Assembly: GCF_035918095.1 (NCBI RefSeq) | Contig: NZ_CP109137.1 | Coordinates: 2,606,001-2,670,000 of the forward strand | Origin: Streptomyces sp. NBC_01750 | Lineage (GTDB): Bacteria > Actinomycetota > Actinomycetes > Streptomycetales > Streptomycetaceae | Direction of reading: 5' to 3' | Length of the DNA stretch: 64,000 nt | In this document: in pieces, positions 7,655-15,900 of the stretch | Numbering within the stretch: position 1 is the stretch's first letter | How the letters are laid out: each line of letters begins with the position of its first letter | Program-made: the position numbers and the translations under genes | Notes under the pieces: generated by a model | Seen by the model: only the letters and a program-made list of their open reading frames with translations | The model's database searches: none | Told to the model about the DNA's origin: nothing

Positions 7655-9691
7655 GTGCGCCCACAGGATGTCGTCACCCCTCCCGCTCCCGCCCCCTCCC
7701 CCACCGCCGGCCGTGTCGAGGTCGAACAGGCCGAGGCGGCCCTTGTCGAGCACTATCCCCGGCTCGTACGGATCGCGTATCTCGTACTGCCGCCGTCACT
7801 CGGCCGCAACCGCCGCGTGCTGACCGCGCACGCCCTCGCGCAGCGCTCGCTGCCGCGCGGCCGCACCGCTCCCGCGGGCGCCACAGACGCCATGGACACC
7901 GCGATCCCTGCCTCCCGTCGGGCGCCGGGCGACGCCGACCCCGGATATGCGTATGTGCGGGGAAGGGTGCTGCGCCAGGCCCTGGACGCCGGACTCCCGC
8001 TGCGGCGGCTGGCCTGGCCGAAGCGCTCGCAGCTCCCGCCGCTGCTGCCGCACGTGTGGGGTCTGCGGGTCTTCCCGCGCTCGGGCGGTGCCGATGAACT
8101 CGCCCTGGACCAGTGGCTCTCCGCGCTTTCGGGGCCCGCGAGGGCCGCTTATGTGCTGCGCGGTCTGGAAGGGCTGTCCGACGCCGATGTACAGCAGGCC
8201 CTCGGCGCGGCCGGGGTCGGTGATCCGCAGGCCGCGCTGGCCGAGGCGGACGGCCTGGACCCGGCCGCGGGAGTGGGCCCGGAGGGAGGGGGCACGGAGA
8301 GCAGGGGCGCCGAGGGAACGGGCACCGGCGGAAAGGGCGCCGCCGCTCTTCTCGAGTCCTCCGAGTTCGACCCGTGTTCTCTGCAGGCGCGCCCCACCGA
8401 TCTGATGCGCCGCCGCCAGCATGTCAAGGCGGCCGTGGTGGCGGCCGCGGCCCTCGCGGTGTGCGGCGCGCTGCTCGGGCTGCCGGGCGACGGCTGGGGC
8501 AGGGACGGTGCGGCCGCGCCCCCGTACGCGCGTAACCCCGCGGCCGAGTCCGCCCTGGACCCGGCGCTGCTGACCCGGGTCCCCGCCACGGCGTGGCAGC
8601 GCTCCTCCCGTACGGACTTCTCCGTCTGGCCGGCCCGCGGCGGTCTCACCGATGACGAGGCGCTGCTGCGCCGCGCGCTCGTGGTCTGGGCCAGGCCCGG
8701 CAACGCGGTGCAGGTCTCGGCGACACCCGGCACTCCGCCGGGACCGCCGATGGGCTCGCCGCAACTGCTGTACGCGGGCGAGGTCGACCAGGCGCGTGTG
8801 GTGCTGCTCCACGACGGGCTGCGGGTGGTCCGCTATGCCGAGCCGAAGGACGGAACCGGCGGTGTGGCGCTCGACTTCGCGCGGACGGACGGCGCCGACG
8901 CCGCCTCCTCGGGCGCGCTCGTGGCAGGCCGTACCGACGGCAGTGTCCGCTATCTGACGGCTCCGTGGGTGCAGAAGACGTCCGTACGCGATCTGCTCGA
9001 CCCGGCGGGCAGTCCGCGTCCCCTCCAGCGGGGTACCGACGGCGTGACCGGTCCGCTGCCGAGCCCCGCGCAGGCGCGGGACTGCCGGTCCTGGGACGTG
9101 CTCGAGCTGCGCGACGACACGGCCGACCGGCTGCTGACGGACCTCGGTGAACTGACCCCCGCCCGGCTCACCTCGGGGCCGCCGTCCGCCCCGAAGGACG
9201 TCACCGGTCAGGGGGCCCGCGCCGCGTGGGCCCGTACGGGCTGTCTGCTGTCCGGGGTGCGCGTGCACGGTGTGCGCAGCGTCAACTCGTGGCAGTACGC
9301 GCAGCAGTCGCTGCCCGAGTCGAACGGCACGGCGGCCTGGCTGTGCACGCGTGCGGAGACCTGGCGGGGTACGGGGAGCCGGGTCATGGCCCAGTTCCAG
9401 GCGCCGGGGGCCCGGGCGGGTGCGCCGGGCGCGATCGCGGCGCGGGCCGAGGACACGCCGTCCTGCGGAGTGCGGGATCCGCGGGTGCTGGCGGGTGTGC
9501 TGTGGAAGTCGCGGGCCGGGCACTGGTTCGTACTGGCGGCGGGAAGCGAGCAGTTCGCTTCGCTGGCCACCTCCGGTGGGGTGGACGGCAGCGCGAAGGG
9601 GCATCTGCTGGCGGTACCGGCGAAGGAGGGTGCACGGGCGGAGCTGAACGGCCGCCTGGAGGACGGCAGTCGGGTGGGCGCGCTGCACTGA
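7655..9691 (+). CDS. Membrane protein with sigma-factor-like N-terminal half
   Basis: A 678-residue protein of unknown function. Residues 25-200 look like a degenerate ECF-sigma architecture: a region-2-like EHYPRLVRIAYLVLPPSLG, and a region-4-like segment AYVLRGLEGLSDADVQQALG that fits a helix-turn-helix. A Gly/Glu-rich linker follows (residues about 205-235). One transmembrane helix (about 257-277, HVKAAVVAAAALAVCGALLG) leads to a roughly 400-residue domain that would be extracytoplasmic. That domain has a few cysteines but no motif I know. The start is a GTG at 7655 with a poor ribosome site, so the exact N-terminus is uncertain. The layout suggests a membrane-tethered regulator or sensor; this is inference. 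Confidence 0.75.
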   Translation: MRPQDVVTPPAPAPSPTAGRVEVEQAEAALVEHYPRLVRIAYLVLPPSLGRNRRVLTAHALAQRSLPRGRTAPAGATDAMDTAIPASRRAPGDADPGYAYVRGRVLRQALDAGLPLRRLAWPKRSQLPPLLPHVWGLRVFPRSGGADELALDQWLSALSGPARAAYVLRGLEGLSDADVQQALGAAGVGDPQAALAEADGLDPAAGVGPEGGGTESRGAEGTGTGGKGAAALLESSEFDPCSLQARPTDLMRRRQHVKAAVVAAAALAVCGALLGLPGDGWGRDGAAAPPYARNPAAESALDPALLTRVPATAWQRSSRTDFSVWPARGGLTDDEALLRRALVVWARPGNAVQVSATPGTPPGPPMGSPQLLYAGEVDQARVVLLHDGLRVVRYAEPKDGTGGVALDFARTDGADAASSGALVAGRTDGSVRYLTAPWVQKTSVRDLLDPAGSPRPLQRGTDGVTGPLPSPAQARDCRSWDVLELRDDTADRLLTDLGELTPARLTSGPPSAPKDVTGQGARAAWARTGCLLSGVRVHGVRSVNSWQYAQQSLPESNGTAAWLCTRAETWRGTGSRVMAQFQAPGARAGAPGAIAARAEDTPSCGVRDPRVLAGVLWKSRAGHWFVLAAGSEQFASLATSGGVDGSAKGHLLAVPAKEGARAELNGRLEDGSRVGALH

Positions 9692-9799
9692 GCGGCTCCC
9701 GCCGGCGGGCGGCCCCGGCTCCCTCGAGGCCGGTCCGGACCACTCGGGCCGCACCGACCATCTTCCCGACGTACGTTCGCCGCCCGTTAGGGTGTTCGC

Positions 9800-10549
9800 A
9801 TGACGACCGGGGTACGCCGCAGGATGGACGTCGAAGAGCGCAGGCAGCAGCTGATCCGGGTGGCTCTGGAGCTGTTCAGCCACCGCTCGCCCGACGATGT
9901 GTCGATCGACGAGATCGCCGCGGCCGCCGGTATCTCGCGGCCGCTCGTCTACCACTACTTCCCGGGCAAGCAGAGCCTGTACGAGGCCGCGCTGCGGCGG
10001 GCCGCCGACGAGCTGGCCGGGCGGTTCAGGGAGCCGCCCGAGGGGCCTCTCGGCGCGCGGCTGCTGCGGGTCATGGGACGGTTCTTCGACTTCGTGGACG
10101 ACCACGGGGCCGGGTTCTCGGCGCTGATGCGGGGCGGTCCCGCGGTCCCCGCGGGCGGAGCCTGCTCAAGGAATGCGCTGTCGGCGACGAACGCCATGAT
10201 CGATGATGTGCGGCAGGCCGCGTACGAGCAGATCCTGACCCATCTGGGGGTCGATACGCCCTCACCCCGCCTGGAGTTGGTCGTACGGTCCTGGGTGTCG
10301 CTCGCCGAGTCGACGGCGCTGATCTGGCTGGACGGACGGCGCATTCCGCGCGGCGAGCTGGAATTGCAGCTGGTGCACGACTTCGCGGCGCTGTGTGCGG
10401 TGAGTGCGGCGTACGACGAAGAGATGGCGGACATCCTGATCCGCGTACTCGTGGACGAGCCGGCCGACGGCCCGTTCGGCGATCTGGTCGGCCGGCTCAT
10501 GACGCTGAAGCCCTCGCTCCCCGAGGTGCCCGCTCAGCGCCTGCGGTAG
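9800..10549 (+). CDS. TetR-family transcriptional regulator
   Basis: A 249-residue one-component repressor. The N-terminal helix-turn-helix is clear (RRQQLIRVALELF, then IDEIAAAAGISRPLVYHYF and GKQSLYEAAL). The C-terminal ligand and dimerisation domain is all-helical and not assignable to a ligand. The ATG at 9800 sits at the end of a short intergenic region. The gene stands alone between a membrane-protein gene and a convergent small gene, so its target is not obvious; autoregulation is likely. Confidence 0.9.
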   Translation: MTTGVRRRMDVEERRQQLIRVALELFSHRSPDDVSIDEIAAAAGISRPLVYHYFPGKQSLYEAALRRAADELAGRFREPPEGPLGARLLRVMGRFFDFVDDHGAGFSALMRGGPAVPAGGACSRNALSATNAMIDDVRQAAYEQILTHLGVDTPSPRLELVVRSWVSLAESTALIWLDGRRIPRGELELQLVHDFAALCAVSAAYDEEMADILIRVLVDEPADGPFGDLVGRLMTLKPSLPEVPAQRLR

Positions 10550-10659
10550 GACGCTTCCAGGTCGCGCACCTCGGCGCAGACGGGCGCTACGCCCTCGGCC
10601 CGCTTCGGTTCGCCGGTGGATTCCAGGTTCGCGGATTCGTCGACGGTGATCTGCGGCAT
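10534..10659 (-). CDS. Small hypothetical protein (41 aa)
   Basis: A short open frame with a well-spaced ribosome site (CTGGAG, 8 nt before ATG at 10659). It begins MPQITVDESANLEST and ends in SYRRR. The first residues MPQITVD match the start of tautomerase-superfamily proteins such as 5-carboxymethyl-2-hydroxymuconate isomerase, which use the Pro after Met as catalytic base. The remainder is far too short and does not resemble them. Its 3' end overlaps the convergent TetR gene by 16 bp. It could be a real small protein or a chance frame with a good ribosome site. Confidence 0.45.
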   Translation of the reverse strand: MPQITVDESANLESTGEPKRAEGVAPVCAEVRDLEASYRRR

Positions 10660-10773
10660 CGGGCGCTCCAGCACGGGTGACGAGGGATGGTCGGGGCACG
10701 GTCGGGGCCCGGTCGGGCAGTTGCGGGACTCCACCCTTACGCAGGCCTCCGTGATCCCGTCAATAATGCGGGG

Positions 10774-11283
10774 ATGAAGATCATCTGCCGGCTCGCCGCC
10801 CACACCGATGTGGAAACCCTTGTCGCTCTCTTCGACGGGGCCGCCCGCTGGATGCAGCTCAACGGCATCGCCCAGTGGAAGCCCGGCGACAAGGACGCCG
10901 ATCACTTCGGGCACTGGATGAAGGAGGGGGAGGTCTGGATCGCGGAGACCGGGGACGGCGTAACGATCGGGGCGTACGAACTGTGGTGGGAGGACCAGGC
11001 CGCCTGGGGAATCCAGCCTCCCGTGGCCGGGTACGTACACCGGCTGATGATCGACCGGGATACGGCTCCGGCCGGGTTCGGCCGGCTGCTGCTCGCGCAC
11101 GCGGAGCAGCGGATCGCCGATACCGGGCGGGAGTTCGTACGGCTGGACTGCCTGTCGAACAATCCCGGGCTGCGGACGTACTACGAGGCTGCCGGCTACC
11201 GCGTCGCCGGTGAGGAGCCGGGCAAGGTGGGGAAGGACGGCAGCCGCTACGGAGTGGTCCTGCTGGAGAAGCTGGTGAGCTGA
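10774..11283 (+). CDS. GNAT-family N-acetyltransferase
   Basis: A 169-residue acetyltransferase of the GNAT fold. The core acetyl-CoA-binding stretch is VHRLMIDRDTAPAGFGRLLL, and the C-terminal part has VRLDCLSNNPGLRTYYEAAG, the common pattern in which an Asn and a Tyr approach the thioester. The N-terminal part WMQLNGIAQW is like acetyltransferases annotated in Streptomyces as resistance- or metabolite-modifying, but the substrate is unknown. The ATG at 10774 follows a GGGG ribosome site. It is convergent with the SpoIIE phosphatase gene 20 bp downstream. Confidence 0.88.
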   Translation: MKIICRLAAHTDVETLVALFDGAARWMQLNGIAQWKPGDKDADHFGHWMKEGEVWIAETGDGVTIGAYELWWEDQAAWGIQPPVAGYVHRLMIDRDTAPAGFGRLLLAHAEQRIADTGREFVRLDCLSNNPGLRTYYEAAGYRVAGEEPGKVGKDGSRYGVVLLEKLVS

Positions 11284-11303
11284 AGCCGGTCGATCGGGGC
11301 CGG

Positions 11304-12899
11304 TCAGCTGAACCCGGTCAGCTGAAGGGCCAGCAGCGCGACGTCGTCCTCGCGGGTGCCGAAGCAGTCCAGCAAGGCGTCGCAGAGCGCGGCGACGCCC
11401 TGCGGCGCGTGCGCCGCGGCGCGGCGGAGTCGTTCGAGGGAGACCGTGAGGTCCGTGCCGCGGGTCTCGATCAGTCCGTCGGTGACCATCAACAGCCGTT
11501 CACCGTGAGCCAGTTGGACCTCTGCCGGATGCGGATGATCCAGCTCGAGACCGAGCAATGGGCCGGAGACCGCCAGGTAGGACGCCTCTCCGTCGTCCGT
11601 GACGACCAGCGGGCGGATATGGCCGGCGTTCGCGATCCGGGCGCGGCCGGTGTGCGGGTCGATCAGGGCCAGGCAGACGGTGGCCGTGGCCTCCGGGTGG
11701 TAGCGCTGGAGCATCCGGTCGAGGCGGCGCAGCAGAACGGCAGGGTCGCTCTCGTCGGTCGCGTACGCGCGCAGGGCGTGTCGCAGTTCGACCATCACGG
11801 TCGCCGCGTCCAGTGAGTGGCCGACGACGTCGCCGACACCGACCAGCAGTCCGGCGGGGGTGGAGAGTGCGACATAGAAGTCGCCGCCGATCTCGGCGTT
11901 CCGGGAGGCGGGCACATAGCGCAGAGCCAGGTCGGCCCCGGGCAGCGCCGGCGGCCGCTGGGGCAGGAAGCTGCGCTGCAGGGTCAGCGCCACATGGCGT
12001 TCCTCGGCGGTGGTGCGCAGCGTCTCGGCGGTGAGGGCCGTGGCTTGGGCGAGCCGACCGAGCAGGTGTGCCGTGTCCGGATCGTCGGAGGCGCGGGCCG
12101 GGCGGGCCAGGCAGACCGGCGGCTGGTCCGCCCGGCTGCGGGCCAGCAACAGGGCCGCGCCGCCGCTGACTTCGGGGACGAGGAATCCCGGCGGCCACAG
12201 CGGCGCCGGCGCTGTCACGGGATGTACGCCCGAGCGGCCCGCCATGCACCGCTGCAGCAGCTGGGCCACGGCCGTGCGGGCGCCGGAGTCCGGCGGGAAG
12301 TCGCAGCGCAGGCTGCCCGCGTACAGCGCGTCCCCGGGGCCGAAGACAAAGGCCGCCGCCGGGCCGGCGGTGAGCCGGGCGGTGGCGACGGCGGCGAGAT
12401 CGGCCAGTTCCTGCGGGCCGTGCGCGCAGTGCACCTCCGTGATCGCGGCGGCGAGCCGGGTCAGCCGGCTCGCCTGCGCCTCGGCGTCGTGGCGGGAGCG
12501 GGCCCCGCGCAGCGCGGCCCTGATCACCGCTTCGATCTCCTCCGGTTCCACCGGGATCGTCAAATAGGCGTCGGCGCCCGCGTCCAGACCGCGGCTGCGG
12601 TCGCGCGGGGTGATCGCCGCGGCGCTGAAGTGCACCACAGGCATCGCGGCGATCACCGGGTGAGCCTTGATCCGGCGGCAGAGCTCGAAGCCGTTCATGT
12701 CGGGCAGGCCGATGTCGACCAGCGCGGCGTCCGGCAACGCACCCGACCTGAGTCTCGTATCGAGCTCGATCAGTGCGTCGCCGGCGCTCGCGGTGGGCAC
12801 CACCCGGTGACCTGCCCGGCGCAGTACCGCGCCCATGGCGTAGCGATTGGCCTCGAGGTCGTCGACGACCAGCACAGTGGCGCCGTCGGCTTCGCTCAT
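11304..12899 (-). CDS. Receiver domain-SpoIIE/PP2C-type serine phosphatase
   Basis: A 531-residue signalling protein. Residues 5-125 are a receiver domain (VLVVDDLEANRYAM; phosphorylation site in ALVDIGLPDMNG; HFSAAAI; DAYLTIPVE). Note the conserved receiver Lys is replaced by Ile in LTIPVE. A middle region (about 140-295) resembles a GAF-like sensory domain. The C-terminal 210 residues are a SpoIIE/RsbU phosphatase: IGGDFYVAL, GDVVGHSLDAA, NAGHIRPLVV, LMVTDGLIETR and REDDVALLAL carry the metal-binding Asp residues. Proteins like this dephosphorylate anti-anti-sigma factors and so release alternative sigma factors. The start at 12899 is set by GAGGAG nine bases upstream. No partner kinase or anti-sigma gene is adjacent. 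Confidence 0.88.
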   Translation of the reverse strand: MSEADGATVLVVDDLEANRYAMGAVLRRAGHRVVPTASAGDALIELDTRLRSGALPDAALVDIGLPDMNGFELCRRIKAHPVIAAMPVVHFSAAAITPRDRSRGLDAGADAYLTIPVEPEEIEAVIRAALRGARSRHDAEAQASRLTRLAAAITEVHCAHGPQELADLAAVATARLTAGPAAAFVFGPGDALYAGSLRCDFPPDSGARTAVAQLLQRCMAGRSGVHPVTAPAPLWPPGFLVPEVSGGAALLLARSRADQPPVCLARPARASDDPDTAHLLGRLAQATALTAETLRTTAEERHVALTLQRSFLPQRPPALPGADLALRYVPASRNAEIGGDFYVALSTPAGLLVGVGDVVGHSLDAATVMVELRHALRAYATDESDPAVLLRRLDRMLQRYHPEATATVCLALIDPHTGRARIANAGHIRPLVVTDDGEASYLAVSGPLLGLELDHPHPAEVQLAHGERLLMVTDGLIETRGTDLTVSLERLRRAAAHAPQGVAALCDALLDCFGTREDDVALLALQLTGFS

Positions 12900-12966
12900 G
12901 TCGCGCATCTCCTCGGACGGAGGAAACCCCGCTCCGTAGTCGGCCCACCACGCTAGCGCGCTGCGG

Positions 12967-15900
12967 TCAACTGTGGGAGAAGACGGCGACGCTACGCGCC
13001 GGTACGGTGAAGGTGCCAGAACTCCCTTCGTATGAAGCTGACTTGGTGATAGGATCCGCGCCCGCGAGCTGCACCGGGTGGAGCGCGTACGCCTTCCCGG
13101 CCAGTGCCGTGACCCGCTGCGTCTGCCGCTCCGGTGTGGCGTTGAAGACCACGACCAGATCGCCGGCCCTCATCGTGATCACTCCCGGGGTCTCGTCCTT
13201 GCCGGAGAGCGGGAAGGAAACCGCGGACTGCACCTCACCGGCCGTGCTCAGACCAAAAGCCTTCTCGGTACGGCGGATGGTGAGGAGGTCCCGGTAGGCG
13301 GCCGACGCGCCGTTGATCTGCGGGCATCCCACTGTCAGTGAGCCGGCCGTCAACAGCGGTTTCGCATAGGGCCACTTGGTCTTGTTGTCGGCCTGCGGCG
13401 GCAGCCCGCGGCCGAAGCCGTTGCCGTCCCGGCAGTCCCAGTGGATCGCGTTGAACCAGTCACCGCTGTCATACGAATTGCGGTCCAGCGACTTGGAACG
13501 GAGCAGGTCGGTCCCGGCCTGTGAGAGCGCCGGTCCCTGGGAGAGAGCCGCGGTCGCCATCGCCAGTACCTGCATACGGGCCCGGTCCGCCGGTGACGTG
13601 GCGGGCGGGAGCTTGAAGGCGAGGGCGTCGTACAGCGACTCGTTGTCGTGGGCGTCCGCGTAGGCGAGGGCGTCGCCGGGAGCGGCGGCGTACCCGGCCG
13701 GGGCGCCGTTGTAGTCGACCTCGGATCCCTTGACACTCCGGCCGGAGCTGTCGGTGAAGGAGTACGCGGCGAGATTGCCCGTCAGACCCACCTTGATCAG
13801 GTCCTGGTAGTGCAGCAGCCGGGCCTTCTGCTCGGCCGGAGTTCCGTTCGCGGCCGAGGAGTTGGGGTCGGTGTAGAGGCCGGAGGCGAAGCCCTGCACG
13901 CGCGGGTCCTCGTCGAAGGGCCCGCCGCCGCGCACCGCGTCACGGGCCCGGTCGGAGAAGGTCGCCACCCCCGTGCCTGCCATGTTCTTCTGGGTGGCCT
14001 GGACGAAGCGGGCGTCGTCCGCGATCTCCCCGAAATTCCAGCCCTCGCCGTAGAGGATGATCTTCTTTCCGTCCACGCCGTCGCGCGCGGGCGTCAGCGC
14101 GTCGAGCGCCGCGCGCACCGCGAGGATATTGGCCTTCGGGTGGTGGCCCATCAGGTCGAAGCGGAAGCCGTCGACCTTGTACTCCTTGGCCCAGGTGACG
14201 ACCGAGTCGACGACGAGCTTGCCCATCATGGCGTTCTCGGGGGCGGTGTTCGCACAGCAGGTGGAGGTGGCGACTGTGCCGTCGGCGAGCAGCCGCTGAT
14301 AGTAGCCGGGCACGATCTTGTCGAGCACGGACTTGTCGGCCTGTCCGCTCGCCACGGTGTGGTTGTAGACGACGTCCATGACGGTGCGCAGGCCACTGGA
14401 GTTCAGGGACTGCACCATCTGCCGGAACTCGAGCGTACGCCTGGTGCCCTCCGGGTCGGAGGCGTACGAGCCCTCCGGGACGGTGTAGTGCAGCGGGTCG
14501 TAGCCCCAGTTGTAGGCGTCCTTGGCGGCGGCCTTCGCGACGCACGCCTGCTGCTCGTCCGAGTCCGGGGCGTACACCTTCACATCGCAGTCGGGCACGG
14601 TCTGGTCGGACTTCTTCTCGGGGATGGTGCCGATGTCGAAGGCGGGCAGGAGGTGGACGTAGGAGGTACCGGCGGCGGCGAGCGCGCGCAGATGCTTCAT
14701 GCCCTGCGAGTCACGGTCGGCGAAGGCCAGATACTGGCCCGGGTGCTTCGATGTGCGGTCCGCGACCGAGAAGTCGCGGATGTGGAGCTCCTGGATCTGC
14801 GCGTCGCGCAGCGGTGTCGCGGCCGGCTTCCTGAGACCGGTCCACCCCGCCGGGGCGAGCTTCGGGTCGGCGAGGTCGATGACGAGGCTGCGAGCCGAGT
14901 CGGTGGTCAGGGCGGTGGAGTACGGGTCGGTGACCTTGTTGGTGACGAGCTTCTGGACGCCGGGCGCCCAGACCTTCACCGCGTATCTGTACTGCTTTCC
15001 GGCCCAGCCCTTGGGGCCGGCGACGGACCAGACGCCGCTCGCCTCGTCCCGTCGCATGGCGACCGTCCGGCCGTCGAGTTCGAGCGAGACGGAGTGAGCG
15101 GTGGGAGCCCAGAGGGAGAGGGTGGGGCGGCCGCGGTCGAAGACCGGTCCGAGGGCGGCCTTGGTGGCCTTGGCCGCGTACAGGTCGTCGAGGATCCCTG
15201 CCGTCTGGACGCCGGTGGCGGCGAGCAGCGCGCCGTTGGCCGCGCGCTGGGTGGCGATGAGCTGGCCGCGCAGCGACTGCCGGACCCGGTCCCGGTCGCG
15301 CGTGTCGACGGTGAACGCCGGATAGTCCTTGAGGTGCGGGTACTTCGCCTTCTGCGCGTCGGTCAGGGCGGCGGAGGTGAGACGCAGCCACCGGCCCTCG
15401 TCGGACAGTGCGCCGTCCTTGACGGTGATACCGCCGTCCGCCGCGTACACCAGCTGCTGACTGGTGGCATCGCTCGCCTTCACCTTCCAGACGACGGTGT
15501 CCCGGTCGATCCACTGGGCCTCGGCCCTGGCGAGGTCGAGCGAGGGCGCGCCGCCGGTCTGCGGCAGCAGATACTTCGGCTGCCCGGCGAGCAGCCAGAC
15601 CTCGTTCGTGTACGTCGCGAGGTCCAGGGACTGGTCGGTCGGCAGGTCCTTCTGGTCGCCCTTGTGGAGGATGTAGCTGAGCGAGGTCGCGCCGGCGGCG
15701 AGCGGCACCTCGAAGGTGACTCCGTACGCGTCCTTCCTCACCGGCTGGAGCGGCTTGGACCAGTCCGTGGGCGATGCGGCGCCGGTCCAGGTGTGCAGAC
15801 CCCAGCCGTCGTAGTCGCCGTCGGCGCGGTTGTAGTGGAGGACGGCCTTCGTCCTGTCCTGCGGCGGGTAGGCACCGTCGGGCGCGGTGTCCGACTGGCC

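Noticed and set aside
7796-10105. 769-codon minus-strand frame across the sigma-like and TetR genes
   Set aside because: Spans two well-supported genes on the other strand, composition typical of an antisense shadow.
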